Of a DNA stretch of 63,803 nt, positions 36,714 to 46,515 are shown in pieces. Origin of the DNA: Actinomycetales bacterium. GTDB taxonomy: Bacteria > Actinomycetota > Actinomycetes > Actinomycetales > Kineosporiaceae. The position numbers were made by a program, and so were the translations under genes. Each line of letters opens with the position of its first letter. Position 1 is the stretch's first letter. Under the pieces are notes generated by a model. It made no database searches. It was not told where the DNA came from and saw only the letters and a program-made list of their open reading frames with translations. Location: contig JAAYAH010000068.1 in NCBI GenBank assembly GCA_012719445.1, forward strand, positions 1 through 63,803, read 5' to 3'.

Positions 36714-38132
36714 ATGGTCGCCGCCCCAGCCCTCCGGCCTGCCCCAGCACTCCCATCTGCCTCCGCTCTCCGGCCTGACGGAGCGTCCGCCGGCTCCGCC
36801 CCGCCCGACGCCCTGCCACGAGGACTCCTCCCGACCCGCCTGTGGCAGGGACGGCGGACCCCCGGTCGCGGTGCGGGGCACCCCCGGGACGACGGTGCCG
36901 TCGCCGTGCTGGTGGCCGTGCTCCTCGCCGTCCTCCTCGGCATCGCCGCCCTGGTCGTCGACCTCGGACTCGCCATGGACACCCGGGGCCAGGCGCAGAA
37001 CGCCGCCGACAGCAGCGCCCTCGCCGCCGCCGTCGCCCTCGCCGACGGCGAGGACGCCGCCACCGCGATCGCCAGGGCGATGAGCTACGCCGACCGCAAC
37101 TACGGGGTCACCGCGGCGGAGTGGGCCGCGTGCACCGACGACCACCCGCTGCCGGTCCACCCGACGACCCCGTGCATCTCCCTCGACGGCACGACCACGC
37201 GGGTCGTCGTCCCGGAGCGACGCGTCCCCGCCCTCTTCAGCGGGGTGCTCGGGGGTGAGGGGATCCGGGTCAGGGCGGCGGCGGAGGCCGGCTGGACCGA
37301 ACGTGGGGAGTTCACCGGCCCGTGCGTGTTCTGCGTGCTCGACGAGTTCGCCGGCCAGACCGGGACCCTCGCCGTGAACGGCGGCAGCGTCTGGGTGAAC
37401 GGCACCACGCACTTCAACAACAACAACAACGGAGAGGTCACGGTCACCGGCGGCGACATCAGGCTCGCCGGCGACTGGGACGGGGTCGGCACGTTCACGC
37501 CGGCCCCCGATGCCGACGTCGATCCGTTCACCGACCCGTTCGCCGCGCTCCCGCTGCCCCCCTCCGAGCTGGACAGGGGACAGCCCGCCACGGTCGGCAG
37601 CGGCGACTGCACACCGGGCAACTACACGAGCATCGCGGACTGCACCTCCCTCGCCGCGGGCCTCTACGTGCTCGCCGGAGGGTCGCACGCCATCCACGGC
37701 GGGGTCGACGCGGAGGGCGTGACGCTCTACTTCACCTGCTCGCGCAGGAGCGGAGGCAGGACCTATCCCGACGACTGCGACGCCGACGGTGAGGACGGAG
37801 CGACGCTCGCCGGGGCAGGGATCGGGACGGCGACGCTCTCCGCCCCGGACTCAGGCCCCTACCAGGGCTTCGCCGTGATCCTGGACCGTCACAACACCGT
37901 CGACCTGCGCTGGACCGGCAACGGGGCGCTGACCGTGCGCGGGACCCTCTACGCCCCCGCGGCGACCCTCGACCTGCGCGGGAACGGGATCTACACGAGT
38001 CACGGCGTCACCGTCGTCGGGGACGTCGACCTCCGGGGCAACCACGACCACGTCTACAACGGCCCGCAGCCCGGCGATCCGGTGCCGCCGGAGGTGTGGG
38101 AGCTGCGGACGCAGATCACGCTGGTGAACTGA
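36714..38132 (+). CDS. TadG-like (Flp pilus-type) exported protein
   Basis: A 472-residue protein. After a Pro/Ala-rich N-terminal part (1-60), D-D-G-A-V-A-V-L-V-A-V-L-L-A-V-L-L-G (about 63-80) is the TadE/TadG-like membrane helix, followed by D-T-R-G-Q-A-Q-N-A-A-D-S-S-A-L-A-A, a strong family motif. The C-terminal 280 residues form an unusual beta-rich domain, with a five-Asn run (about 230) and Cys pairs, resembling the surface part of the PilX-like protein. ATG at 36714 is favoured over GTG 36705. The 3' end overlaps the hisS stop by 17 bases. Confidence 0.82.
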   Translation: MVAAPALRPAPALPSASALRPDGASAGSAPPDALPRGLLPTRLWQGRRTPGRGAGHPRDDGAVAVLVAVLLAVLLGIAALVVDLGLAMDTRGQAQNAADSSALAAAVALADGEDAATAIARAMSYADRNYGVTAAEWAACTDDHPLPVHPTTPCISLDGTTTRVVVPERRVPALFSGVLGGEGIRVRAAAEAGWTERGEFTGPCVFCVLDEFAGQTGTLAVNGGSVWVNGTTHFNNNNNGEVTVTGGDIRLAGDWDGVGTFTPAPDADVDPFTDPFAALPLPPSELDRGQPATVGSGDCTPGNYTSIADCTSLAAGLYVLAGGSHAIHGGVDAEGVTLYFTCSRRSGGRTYPDDCDADGEDGATLAGAGIGTATLSAPDSGPYQGFAVILDRHNTVDLRWTGNGALTVRGTLYAPAATLDLRGNGIYTSHGVTVVGDVDLRGNHDHVYNGPQPGDPVPPEVWELRTQITLVN

Positions 38133-39474
38133 CCACCGGGACGACGCGAGGTCGCAGGTCCTCCGCGGGAGGCAGCCACGCGGCCGGGTCGGCGTCCTTC
38201 TGGTCCCCGGAGCGGATGTCCTTGACCTGGTGCGTGCCGTCAGCCTGGGGGAACCAGACGTAGGGAATGCCCCTGCGGTCCGCGTACCGGATCTGCCTGC
38301 CGAACTTCGCTGCGGACGGCGAGACCTCGGTGGCGATCCCCCGCCGGCGCAGGCCGGTGGCCAGGCAGTCGGCTGCCGCCCTGTCCTCCTCGGCGGTGAG
38401 CGCCACGAGCACGCAGGTCGGCACCGGCCTGCTGGCGGCGACCAGCCGCCTGCCCACCAGCCGGGACACCAGCCGGGTGACCCCGATCGAGAGGCCCACC
38501 CCCGGGTAGGTGTCCTTCCCGTCGCTGGCCAGGGCGTCGTACCGGCCGCCGGAGCAGATGGAGCCGAGGTCCTCGTGACCGAGCAGCACCGTCTCGTACA
38601 CGGTCCCGGTGTAGTAGTCCAGCCCCCGCGCGATCTTCAGGTCCGCGACCAGCGCCCCCGGCACGTGCTCCGCCGTCGCCTCGACCACCCTGGCCAGCTC
38701 CACGAGCCCCGCGTCGAGCAGCGGGTGCTCGACCCCGAGCGCACGCACCCGGTCGACGAAGGAGGCGTCCGGCGCGCTGATCCGCGCCATGGCGAGACAG
38801 GCCTCGGCCTGGGCCCGGCTCGCACCCGCCTCGTCGCGGAGCAGCTCGGCCACGACGTCCGGGCCGACCTTGTCCAGCTTGTCCACGGTGCGCAGCACCG
38901 CGGCCACGTCGGCGAGCCCGAGCCCCGCGTAGAAGCCCTCGGCCACCTTGCGGTTGTTGACGTGGACCCGCACCGGCGGCGTGCCGACCTCGGCGAGAGC
39001 CGTCAGCGCCTCGATCATGACGATGGGCAGCTCGACCTCGTGGTGGAAGGGCAGCTCCCCCGCCCCGACGACGTCGACGTCCGCCTGGACGAACTCCCGG
39101 AACCGCCCGTCCTGGGGTCGCTCGCCCCGCCACACCTTCTGGATCTGGTACCGGCGGAAGGGGAACTGGAGCTTCCCCGCGTTCTCCAGCACGTAGCGGG
39201 CGAACGGCACGGTGAGGTCGAAGTGCAGCCCGAGCCGGCGGGCGGGATCGCCCTCCTCCTCGCCCTCGGCCTGCAGCCGGCGCAGCAGGTAGACCTCCTT
39301 GTCGATCTCCCCCTTGCGCAGCAGCTGCTCCAGCGGCTCGACGGCCCTGGTCTCGACGGGGGCGAACCCCCACAGCTCGAAGGTCCTGCGCAGCGTGTCC
39401 AGCACGTGCAGCTCGACGATCCGGTCGGCCGGCAGCAGCTCGGGGAACCCGGACAGGGGGCGTGGGCGGGCCAT
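38116..39474 (-). CDS. hisS: Histidine--tRNA ligase
   Basis: Class II synthetase of 452 residues. Present are the N-terminal A-R-P-R-P-L-S-G-F-P-E-L, motif 2 V-W-R-G-E-R-P-Q-D-G-R-F-R-E-F-V-Q-A-D-V-D, the histidine-specific R-G-L-D-Y-Y-T-G and S-I-C-S-G-G-R-Y-D, motif 3, and a C-terminal anticodon domain. ATG at 39474 shares a base with the stop of the upstream MBL hydrolase (TGATG). The 3' end runs into tadG by 17 bases with no terminator between. Confidence 0.97.
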   Translation of the reverse strand: MARPRPLSGFPELLPADRIVELHVLDTLRRTFELWGFAPVETRAVEPLEQLLRKGEIDKEVYLLRRLQAEGEEEGDPARRLGLHFDLTVPFARYVLENAGKLQFPFRRYQIQKVWRGERPQDGRFREFVQADVDVVGAGELPFHHEVELPIVMIEALTALAEVGTPPVRVHVNNRKVAEGFYAGLGLADVAAVLRTVDKLDKVGPDVVAELLRDEAGASRAQAEACLAMARISAPDASFVDRVRALGVEHPLLDAGLVELARVVEATAEHVPGALVADLKIARGLDYYTGTVYETVLLGHEDLGSICSGGRYDALASDGKDTYPGVGLSIGVTRLVSRLVGRRLVAASRPVPTCVLVALTAEEDRAAADCLATGLRRRGIATEVSPSAAKFGRQIRYADRRGIPYVWFPQADGTHQVKDIRSGDQKDADPAAWLPPAEDLRPRVVPVVSSPA

Positions 39475-40235
39475 CACTCCCCCTCGCCCGGGGCGCCGCC
39501 GTCCTCGCCGACGAGCTCGACCAGGAACGGGTTGCGCACCCGCTCCCTGCCGATGGTCGTCGTGGGACCGTGGCCGGGCAGCACGAGGGTGTCGTCCGGG
39601 AGGGTGAGCACCCGCTCCCGCAGCGACCGCCGCATCAGAGCCGGGTCGCTGCCGGGCAGATCGGTGCGGCCGATGCTCCCGGCGAAGAGGACGTCGCCGG
39701 TCAGCACGGTGGCCGTCGCGTCGGCGACCCCGTCGGCCGCGCCGTACGGGTCGGCCGACCGCGGGTCGTCCGGGATCCCGGGGAGGGTGAACATCAGGCA
39801 CCCCTCGGTGTGTCCCGGGACGTGGGCGACGTCGAGGGTCAGCCCCGCGACGTCCAGTCGGTCGCCGTGCGCGACCGTCACCACGTCCTCGGGCTCGACC
39901 CAGGAGTCCCGCCGCCCGAACTCCTGCTCCAGCATCGCGACCAGGGCGGGGTCGAGGTTCGCGTACGGGTCGTGCAACCGGTACCGGTCGTCGGCGTGGA
40001 CGTGGGCCGCGACCCCGTGCCCGCCGCAGACCGGGGTCACCGAGTAGACGTGGTCGACGTGCCCGTGGGTGAGGAGCACGGCGGCCGGGCGCAGCCGGTG
40101 CTCCCGCAGCACCTCGGCGAGCCGGTCCAGCACCCCGATCCCCGGGTCGACGACGACGCACTCCTCGCCGTCGGCTGGAGCGAGGACGAAGCAGTTGGCC
40201 GGGATGGCGGCACCCGGGAAGCCCTTCACGAACAC
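39474..40235 (-). CDS. MBL-fold metallohydrolase (glyoxalase II-like)
   Basis: Metallo-beta-lactamase-fold hydrolase of 253 residues, cytosolic; substrate unknown. The metal motif T-H-G-H-V-D-H (about 56-62), H-V-P-G-H-T-E-G, G-D-V-L-F-A-G-S-I-G-R-T-D and P-G-H-G-P-T-T-T-I-G-R-E are all present. Homologues sit next to hisS throughout actinobacteria. The GTG at 40235 is preceded by a TAGGCT box at six bases, so its mRNA is probably leaderless. It is first gene of the MBL-hisS pair. Confidence 0.93.
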   Translation of the reverse strand: MFVKGFPGAAIPANCFVLAPADGEECVVVDPGIGVLDRLAEVLREHRLRPAAVLLTHGHVDHVYSVTPVCGGHGVAAHVHADDRYRLHDPYANLDPALVAMLEQEFGRRDSWVEPEDVVTVAHGDRLDVAGLTLDVAHVPGHTEGCLMFTLPGIPDDPRSADPYGAADGVADATATVLTGDVLFAGSIGRTDLPGSDPALMRRSLRERVLTLPDDTLVLPGHGPTTTIGRERVRNPFLVELVGEDGGAPGEGE

Positions 40236-40241
40236 CAGGCG

Positions 40242-40247
40242 AGCCTA
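40242..40247 (-). promoter_or_regulatory. Leaderless-type -10 box for MBL hydrolase-hisS
   Basis: TAGGCT on the minus strand ends six bases before the GTG at 40235. No ribosome site lies between. The sequence matches TANNNT. Confidence 0.55.
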
Positions 40248-40376
40248 TCGAGTCGCCCCGGAGAGCCCCCGGCGTCGGGTGCCGGACGGCGACGGGGTGA
40301 GGGCCAGCCCGCCCCCGGGGCCGGATCCCTGAGCCGGGCGTGGTACCGGGATCCCGACCTCGGTGGCTGTTCACCC

Positions 40377-40382
40377 TAGACT
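40377..40382 (+). promoter_or_regulatory. -10 box candidate for the PPIase operon
   Basis: TAGACT fits TANNNT about 49 bases upstream of the ATG at 40432. A GGAGGAGGG ribosome site lies in the resulting leader. Confidence 0.45.
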
Positions 40383-40431
40383 GACCCCCGGCCGGCCGGA
40401 CCTACGGTGGCCTGGGACGGAGGAGGGCAGG

Positions 40432-41268
40432 ATGTCGCCCATCAAGAGGGACCGCGCCTACGAGCGGCGCCGCTGGGAGAACTACCAGAAGAAGCTCAGT
40501 GAGAGGCGGGAGAGGCAGCTGAGGATGCGCCGGGTCGGTGCCATCCTCGGCGCCGTCGCAACCATCTTCGTGGTGGTCGGCGGCACCTACTACCTGATGA
40601 CGCGCGGCGACGACAGCAGCTCCACCGCCGCGCAGCCGACGCCGGCTCCGAGCGCGTCCGCCACGCCGACGACCACCGCGAAGAACCCCTGCAAGCCGGT
40701 GACCGTCACGCCCCCCGCGACCCCCAAGAGCTGGGCGTCGGTCCCGTCGAAGGACGGCGCCGGGGACAAGACCTGGAACGTCACGCTCGGGACCAACTGC
40801 GGCGACATCCGACTCAGCCTCGACGGCGAGAAGGCACCGCAGGCGGTGTCCTCGATGCTGCACCTGATCAAGGGTGACTTCTACACCGGGTCGGCGTGCC
40901 ACCGGCTGACCACCGACGGACTGTACGTCCTCCAGTGCGGCGACCCGACCGGCAGCGGGACCGGGAGCCCCGGGTACAGCTACGGTCCGATCGAGAACGC
41001 CCCGAAGAACGACGTCTACCCGGCCGGGACCATCGCCATGGCCCGCCAGGGGAACAAGGGCGACTCGATGGGAAGCCAGTTCTTCCTGGTCTACAAGAAG
41101 TCGACGATCCCCTCCGACTCCGCGGGCGGGTACACGATCCTCGGCAAGATCACCGACGGCCTCGACATCGTCAAGAAGATCGCTGCCGGTGGCACGGTGG
41201 ACGGAGGCGGGGACGGCTCGCCGATGTTCCCGATCGCCATCGAATCCGCGAAGGCCGAGAGCGAATGA
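40432..41268 (+). CDS. Cyclophilin-type peptidyl-prolyl isomerase, membrane-anchored
   Basis: A 278-residue protein with a basic N-terminus, one transmembrane helix (about 37-56), a Thr/Ala/Pro linker and an extracytoplasmic cyclophilin domain (about 110-275). Domain motifs: S-M-L-H-L-I-K-G-D-F-Y-T-G-S-A-C-H-R-L, Q-C-G-D-P-T-G-S-G-T-G, T-I-A-M-A-R and G-S-Q-F-F-L-V-Y. It probably assists folding of exported proteins. Four-base ATGA overlap with the DUF349 gene. Strong GGAGG site upstream. Confidence 0.92.
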   Translation: MSPIKRDRAYERRRWENYQKKLSERRERQLRMRRVGAILGAVATIFVVVGGTYYLMTRGDDSSSTAAQPTPAPSASATPTTTAKNPCKPVTVTPPATPKSWASVPSKDGAGDKTWNVTLGTNCGDIRLSLDGEKAPQAVSSMLHLIKGDFYTGSACHRLTTDGLYVLQCGDPTGSGTGSPGYSYGPIENAPKNDVYPAGTIAMARQGNKGDSMGSQFFLVYKKSTIPSDSAGGYTILGKITDGLDIVKKIAAGGTVDGGGDGSPMFPIAIESAKAESE

Positions 41269-42623
41269 CCCCCGACCCGCTCGACGCCGGTACCGCTGCT
41301 GCGGATCCGGCGCCGGGTCCCGAGCTGGAACAGCTCCCCAGGGACGAACGGGCGAGCAGGAAGCGTGACATCGTGACCGCACAGCAGTGGGGGCGCGTGG
41401 ACTCCGACGGCACGGTGTGGGTTCGCACCTCGGCCGGGGAGCGCGCCGTCGGTCAGTATCCGGGGGCCAGCGAGGAGGAGGCTCTCGCGTACTTCACCCG
41501 CAAGTTCGAGGAGCTGCGGTCCCAGGCCGATCTCCTCGAGCAGCGGCTGCGGGCCGGGCAGATCGCCCCCAACGAGGCCCTCGCCACCATCAAGCGCCTC
41601 TCCGAGGCCGCCGCGGAGGCCAACGCCGTCGGCGACCTGGAAGGACTCGTGGCGCGCCTGGCCGCGCTGGAGCCGGTGGTCCAGGAGAAGCGGGCGGAGC
41701 AGGAGCGTGCCCGGCAGGAGGCCCGCAGGCAGGCGGTCGCGACCAGGACGGAACTGGTCGAGGAGGCCGAGGCCATCGCGGCGACGGACGTCGAACGGAT
41801 CCCGTGGAAGTCCTCCGGGGACCGGCTGCGGGAGCTCTTCGACACCTGGAAGGCCCAGCAGCGGGAGGTCCGGCTCGACCGGCACACCGAGGACGAGCTC
41901 TGGAAGCGATTCTCCCACGCCCGCACCACCTTCGACCGGAAGCGGCGCCAGTACTTCGGTGCTCTCGACGAGCAGCGGTCGGCGGCGAAGGCGGCCAAGG
42001 AGGCCCTCGTCGCCGAGGCCGAGGCCCTGGCGTCCTCGACCGAGTGGGGAGCCACGGCCGCCGCGTACCGGGCGCTGATGGACCGCTGGAAGGCGGCCGG
42101 ACGAGCGGCGAAGAGGGACGACGACGCGCTCTGGGCCCGGTTCCGCGCCGCCCAGGACACCTTCTTCTCGGCAAGGGCTGCCACCGCGCAGGAGACCGAC
42201 AACCAGTACCGGGCGAATCTGGAGGCCAAGGAGGCCCTGCTGACCGAGGCCGAGGCACTGCTGCCGGTCGAGGACCCGCAGGCCGCCCGGGCCGCACTAC
42301 GTGACATCCAGGAGCGCTGGGAGGCCGCGGGCCGGGTCCCGCGGTCCGAGCTGGGTCGGGTCGAGGCGCGACTGCGGGCCGTCGAGCAGGCGGTGCGTCA
42401 GGCCGAGGACGATCGCTGGAGGCGGTCCAACCCGGAGGCCAGGGCTCGCGCCGAGGGTGTCGTCGCCCAGTTGGAGGCGGCGATCACGGCGTTGCGCACG
42501 GACCTCGAGAAGGCGAAGGCCGCGGGCAACACCCGGAAGATCCAGGACACCGAGCAGGCGCTCCAGGCCAGGGAGGAGTGGCTGGAGCAGGCTCGGCGGG
42601 CCCTCAGCGACTTCAGCGGCTGA
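41265..42623 (+). CDS. DUF349 domain-containing protein
   Basis: A 452-residue, highly charged, mostly helical protein. At least three DUF349-type repeats are visible, each with a W and basic end (L-F-D-T-W-K-A-Q-Q-R near 190, L-M-D-R-W-K-A-A-G-R near 270, I-Q-E-R-W-E-A-A-G-R near 350), plus a C-terminal coiled coil. An N-terminal stretch W-G-R-V-D-S-D-G-T-V-W-V-R is typical of actinobacterial members. Function unknown. It overlaps the PPIase stop by four bases. Confidence 0.9.
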   Translation: MTPDPLDAGTAAADPAPGPELEQLPRDERASRKRDIVTAQQWGRVDSDGTVWVRTSAGERAVGQYPGASEEEALAYFTRKFEELRSQADLLEQRLRAGQIAPNEALATIKRLSEAAAEANAVGDLEGLVARLAALEPVVQEKRAEQERARQEARRQAVATRTELVEEAEAIAATDVERIPWKSSGDRLRELFDTWKAQQREVRLDRHTEDELWKRFSHARTTFDRKRRQYFGALDEQRSAAKAAKEALVAEAEALASSTEWGATAAAYRALMDRWKAAGRAAKRDDDALWARFRAAQDTFFSARAATAQETDNQYRANLEAKEALLTEAEALLPVEDPQAARAALRDIQERWEAAGRVPRSELGRVEARLRAVEQAVRQAEDDRWRRSNPEARARAEGVVAQLEAAITALRTDLEKAKAAGNTRKIQDTEQALQAREEWLEQARRALSDFSG

Positions 42624-42674
42624 CGCGTGCGGGGCGGCTCCGTCGGTGAGCTGCCCACAGCTCCTGCTGCCGTC

Positions 42675-42688
42675 ACGTCGTCCACAGG
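42675..42688. promoter_or_regulatory. 14-bp motif shared by both AbiEi-like genes
   Basis: ACGTCGTCCACAGG lies 49 bases before the ATG of the AbiEi-like gene at 42738. Its exact inverse complement lies at 55384-55397, 81 bases before the other AbiEi-like gene. It contains GTCCACAG, which also resembles part of an actinobacterial DnaA box. AbiEi-type proteins can bind their own promoters. Confidence 0.5.
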
Positions 42689-42737
42689 GACGCGATGTGC
42701 GGTCCCGACGCGGTCGGGATCCGGGCACGCTGGTGGC

Positions 42738-43430
42738 ATGCCGTCGTCCCCGCTGACCCTGGACGCGTGGTACGCCGCGCGTCTGTCCCAGCCCGCGTCG
42801 CCGGTCGCCGCGGCTGCCGGGTTGTCCCCCGTCTGCCCGGTGTTCGACCCGAACCGTCCGTTCCGGGTTGACGTCCCGGAAGGCATCGGCGCGGCCGAGG
42901 CCGCCCGGTGGCGGGCGGCGGGTCTGCTGCGCCGACTGGTCCTCGACGTCCACGTCGCCACCGACGTGGAGGACCGCCCGGGGGTGCGCGCCGGCGCGCT
43001 GGCCTGTCTGCTCCCGGAGCGGCTCGCCGACGCTGTCCTCGCCGGTCGGTCGGCGTACTGGGTCCACGTCGGCGGGACGGCACCGGAACGGGTGGACGTC
43101 GTGCTCCCACCGGGGCGGCACTCCGCGGACGCGCCGGGGGTGCGGGTCCGGCAGGCGGAGCTCGCCGAGGACGACGTCGACGTGGTGGAGGGGACGCCGG
43201 TCACCTCACCGGTGCGCACCGCCGTCGACCTGGCCCGGTGCCCGCACGCCCCGGCCGCCGTCGAGGAACTGCACCTGCTGGCCGCGGCGACCGGCTGCAC
43301 GGCTGCGGACGCCCTGCGGCGCCTGGAGCCCATGACCGGACGGCGCGGGGTGTCCGCGGCCAGGAGGCTGATCACCACCTGGCTCGGGGGCGGCCCTCAG
43401 TCCTCGCCGCGCCGCCCCACCACCCGGTAG
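42738..43430 (+). CDS. AbiEi-like antitoxin-family protein, short form
   Basis: A 230-residue protein without the DUF559 nuclease part of its relative at 55479. Shared core: [12 protein letters not shown] (about 99-110), followed by the strand R-V-D-V-V-L-P-P-G, then [13 protein letters not shown] (about 156-168), the hallmark of the AbiEi-like C-terminal domain. The ATG has no good ribosome site. The last 34 bases overlap the rel stop, convergent. No AbiEii toxin gene follows. Function unproven; DNA-binding is inferred. Confidence 0.7.
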   Translation: MPSSPLTLDAWYAARLSQPASPVAAAAGLSPVCPVFDPNRPFRVDVPEGIGAAEAARWRAAGLLRRLVLDVHVATDVEDRPGVRAGALACLLPERLADAVLAGRSAYWVHVGGTAPERVDVVLPPGRHSADAPGVRVRQAELAEDDVDVVEGTPVTSPVRTAVDLARCPHAPAAVEELHLLAAATGCTAADALRRLEPMTGRRGVSAARRLITTWLGGGPQSSPRRPTTR

Positions 43431-45763
43431 GCGTCGAAGACCCCGTCGACCTTGCGCACCGCCGCGATGACGTGGCCCAGGTGCGCCGGGTCGGCCATCT
43501 CGAAGGTGAACCGGGAGATGGCCACCCGGTCCCGCGAGGTCGACACGTTCGCGGCGAGGATGTTCACGTGGTGGTCCGACAGCACCCGGGTGACGTCGGA
43601 CAGCAGCCGGCTCCGGTCCAGCGCCTCGACCTGGATCTGGACCAGGAAGACCGTCCCCGAGGTCGGCGCCCACTCCACGTCGATGATCCGGTCCGGCTCG
43701 GCCCGGAGCTCCGCGACGTTGCCGCAGTCCTCGCGGTGGACCGAGACGCCGCTGCCCCTGGTGACGAACCCGACGATGGGGTCTCCCGGCACCGGGGTGC
43801 AGCAGCGGGCGAGCTTGACCCAGACGTCGTCGACGCCCCGGACGACCACCCCGGGGTCACCGGTCCTCGGCCTGCGCGGCCGGGTGGGGGTCGTCGCCTC
43901 GGCGAGGTCCTCCTCGGTGCCCTCCTCCCCGCCGAGGGACTGCACCAGGCGCTGGACCACGGTGGTGGCGACGACGTGCCCCTCGCCGATCGCGGCGTAC
44001 AGGGCCGAGACGTCCGGGTACCGCATCTCCGTCGCGAGCGCGACCAGCGACTCGTGGGACATGAGCCGCTGGATCGGCAGGTGCTGCTTGCGCATCGCCT
44101 TGGCCAGCGCGTCCTTGCCGTTCTCGATGGCCTCCTCGCGTCGCTCCTTGGAGAACCACTGCCGGATCTTGTTCCGGGCACGCGGGCTCCGGACGAAGGT
44201 CAGCCAGTCACGGCTCGGCCCGGCGCTGTCGGCCTTGGACGGGAAGATCTCCACGACGTCGCCGTTGTCGAGCCGGCTCTCCAGCGGGACCAGCCGGCCG
44301 TTCACCCGGGCGCCCATGCACCGGTGACCGACCTCGGTGTGCACGGCGTAGGCGAAGTCGACCGGGGTCGACCCGGACGGCAGTGCCACCACGTCGCCCT
44401 TGGGGGTGAAGACGTACACCTCCTGGGCATTGATCTCGAACCGGAGGGAGTCCAGGAACTCCCCCGGGTCCTCGGTCTCCCGCTGCCACTCCAGCAGTTG
44501 GCGCAGCCAGGCCATGTCGTTGACGCTGCCGTCGTCCCTGGTGGTGCCGTTGCGCTCCGGGGCGTCCTTGTACTTCCAGTGCGCCGCGACGCCGTACTCG
44601 GCCCGTCGGTGCATCTGGTGGGTGCGGATCTGGATCTCGACCGGCTTGCCCTCGGGTCCGATCACCGTCGTGTGCAACGACTGGTACATGTTGAACTTGG
44701 GCATCGCGATGTAGTCCTTGAACCGCCCCGGTACCGGGTTCCACCGCGCGTGCAGCGCCCCCAGTACCGCGTAGCAGTCCCGGACCGTGTCGACGAGGAC
44801 CCGGACCCCGACCAGGTCGTAGATGTCGGCGAAGTCCCGACCTCGCACGATCATCTTCTGGTAGACGGAGTAGTAGTGCTTCGGCCGCCCGGTCACCGTC
44901 GCCTTGATCTTGGCGGTGCGCAGGTCGGCGGTGACCTGCTCGCGCACCTGGGCCAGGTAGTCCTCCCTCGCCGGCGCACGTTCGGCGACCAGCCGCACGA
45001 TCTCGTCGTAGACCTTGGGGTAGAGGGTCGCGAAGGACAGGTCCTCCAGCTCCCACTTGATCGTGTTCATGCCGAGCCGGTGCGCCAGCGGCGCGTAGAT
45101 CTCCAGGGTCTCCCGCGCCTTGCGCTCCGCGGACTCCTGCGGGACGTACCGCCAGGTCCTGGCATTGTGCAGCCGGTCAGCCAGCTTGATCACCAGGACC
45201 CGGATGTCCCGGGACATGGCGACCACCATCTTGCGGACCGTCTCGGCCTGCGCGGCGTCCCCGTAGGTGACCTTGTCGAGCTTGGTCACCCCGTCGACGA
45301 GCATCGTGATCTCGTCGCCGAAGTCCCTCCTCAGGTCCTCCAGCGCGTAGTCGGTGTCCTCGACGGTGTCGTGGAGCAGCGCGGCGGCCAGCGTCGGCGG
45401 TGTCATGCCCAGCTCGGCGAGGATGGCGGCGACGGCGACCGGATGGGTGATGTACGGGTCGCCGCTCCTGCGCTTCTGACCGAGGTGAGCCCTGGCCGCG
45501 GCCTCGTACGCCCGCTCCACCACGGAGAGGTCGGCCTTGGGGTGGGACTGCCGCAGGGTGCGGAGCAGGGGCTCCAGCAGCGGGGACATGGTTGTCGACC
45601 GGCCGGACCCGAGGCGGGCGATCCGGGACAGCACCCTGGTCGGTCCGGGAAGGCCCTCGGTCGGGGACTGGCGGTGCCGTGACGGCGGGGTTGCCGCGTC
45701 CGCGGCTCGATCGGGCCCGGTGGCGTCCTCCACCTGCCCGTCGGTGACCCGCTCGTTCGACAT
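43397..45763 (-). CDS. rel: Bifunctional (p)ppGpp synthetase/hydrolase Rel
   Basis: Makes and degrades the stringent-response alarmone. The 788-residue protein has a disordered N-terminus (1-65), an HD hydrolase domain with H-D-T-V-E-D-T (131-137), a synthetase domain with [13 protein letters not shown] and the Q-I-R-T-H-Q-M-H region, a TGS domain (V-Y-V-F-T-P-K-G-D), a zinc-finger region ([10 protein letters not shown]) and an ACT domain to the end. Both active sites look intact. ATG at 45763 follows AGGAGG at a tight four bases. Overlaps the AbiEi-like gene by 34 bases. Confidence 0.97.
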   Translation of the reverse strand: MSNERVTDGQVEDATGPDRAADAATPPSRHRQSPTEGLPGPTRVLSRIARLGSGRSTTMSPLLEPLLRTLRQSHPKADLSVVERAYEAAARAHLGQKRRSGDPYITHPVAVAAILAELGMTPPTLAAALLHDTVEDTDYALEDLRRDFGDEITMLVDGVTKLDKVTYGDAAQAETVRKMVVAMSRDIRVLVIKLADRLHNARTWRYVPQESAERKARETLEIYAPLAHRLGMNTIKWELEDLSFATLYPKVYDEIVRLVAERAPAREDYLAQVREQVTADLRTAKIKATVTGRPKHYYSVYQKMIVRGRDFADIYDLVGVRVLVDTVRDCYAVLGALHARWNPVPGRFKDYIAMPKFNMYQSLHTTVIGPEGKPVEIQIRTHQMHRRAEYGVAAHWKYKDAPERNGTTRDDGSVNDMAWLRQLLEWQRETEDPGEFLDSLRFEINAQEVYVFTPKGDVVALPSGSTPVDFAYAVHTEVGHRCMGARVNGRLVPLESRLDNGDVVEIFPSKADSAGPSRDWLTFVRSPRARNKIRQWFSKERREEAIENGKDALAKAMRKQHLPIQRLMSHESLVALATEMRYPDVSALYAAIGEGHVVATTVVQRLVQSLGGEEGTEEDLAEATTPTRPRRPRTGDPGVVVRGVDDVWVKLARCCTPVPGDPIVGFVTRGSGVSVHREDCGNVAELRAEPDRIIDVEWAPTSGTVFLVQIQVEALDRSRLLSDVTRVLSDHHVNILAANVSTSRDRVAISRFTFEMADPAHLGHVIAAVRKVDGVFDAYRVVGRRGED

Positions 45764-45808
45764 CTGCCTCCTGCTCACCGGGTCGGGACGCGAGATCCCG
45801 ATGCCCTG

Positions 45809-45814
45809 AGTGTA
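45809..45814 (-). promoter_or_regulatory. -10 box candidate for rel
   Basis: TACACT on the minus strand, about 45 bases before the rel start, the same hexamer as in the yajC promoter. No clear -35 box. Confidence 0.4.
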
Positions 45815-45914
45815 CGAGGCGGGAGGCGTCCTGGCTCCGGTGGACAGGCCGTCTCCTCCGGCGGTGGGACGGTCCCCCGCCGCTCCGGGACGCCGCCCCG
45901 TGCCACCCGGGGCG

Positions 45915-46454
45915 TCAGACCCTGAACAGGGCGCTGAGCTCACGCCCCGGCATCCGGTCCCGGCCGGCGAGGAAGCCGAGCTCCAGGAGCACGGACACCC
46001 CGGCGACCCGTGCCCCGACCCGCTCGACGAGCTCACAGGTCGCCGCCGCGGTGCCGCCCGTGGCCAGCACGTCGTCGACCACGAGCACCCGCTGATCGGG
46101 CCGCACGGCGTCGACGTGCATCTCGATGGCCGCCGTCCCGTACTCCAGCGAGTACTCGACTCCCAGCGTCTCGTGGGGCAGCTTGCCGCTCTTGCGCACC
46201 GGCACGAACCCGACGCCGAGGGCGAGCGCGATCGGCGCGGCGAGGACGAACCCCCTGGCCTCGATGCCGGCCACCACGTCGACCTGCCCACGCCAGGCCT
46301 CGGCCATGCTGTCCACCACGGCGCCGAACGCCAGCGGGTCGGCGAGCAGCGGGGTGATGTCCTTGAAGCCGATGCCCGGTTTCGGATAGTCACGGATCTC
46401 GCGGATGAGACCGAACGCCCGGTCCAGGGCCTCGCTCGCGCTGGTGTCGGTCAT
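45915..46454 (-). CDS. apt: Adenine phosphoribosyltransferase
   Basis: Purine salvage: adenine plus PRPP to AMP. The 179-residue protein has the typical [26 protein letters not shown], and the PRPP motif [13 protein letters not shown] (about 125-137). ATG at 46454 is chosen because GGGGGAAG lies just upstream and homologues begin here. The open frame upstream encodes S-R-E-S-V repeats from a tandem array and is unlikely to be translated. Position between rel and secF is conserved in actinobacteria. Confidence 0.95.
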   Translation of the reverse strand: MTDTSASEALDRAFGLIREIRDYPKPGIGFKDITPLLADPLAFGAVVDSMAEAWRGQVDVVAGIEARGFVLAAPIALALGVGFVPVRKSGKLPHETLGVEYSLEYGTAAIEMHVDAVRPDQRVLVVDDVLATGGTAAATCELVERVGARVAGVSVLLELGFLAGRDRMPGRELSALFRV

Positions 46455-46515
46455 CCCTTCCCCCTTCTCGACCCCGGAGGCACCGCCTCCCCGGACACAG
46501 ACTCCCGGAGGCGCC

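Noticed and set aside
42675-42688. Chromosomal origin based on DnaA-box-like GTCCACA strings
   Set aside because: Only a few loose matches occur, with no AT-rich region and no dnaA/dnaN nearby.
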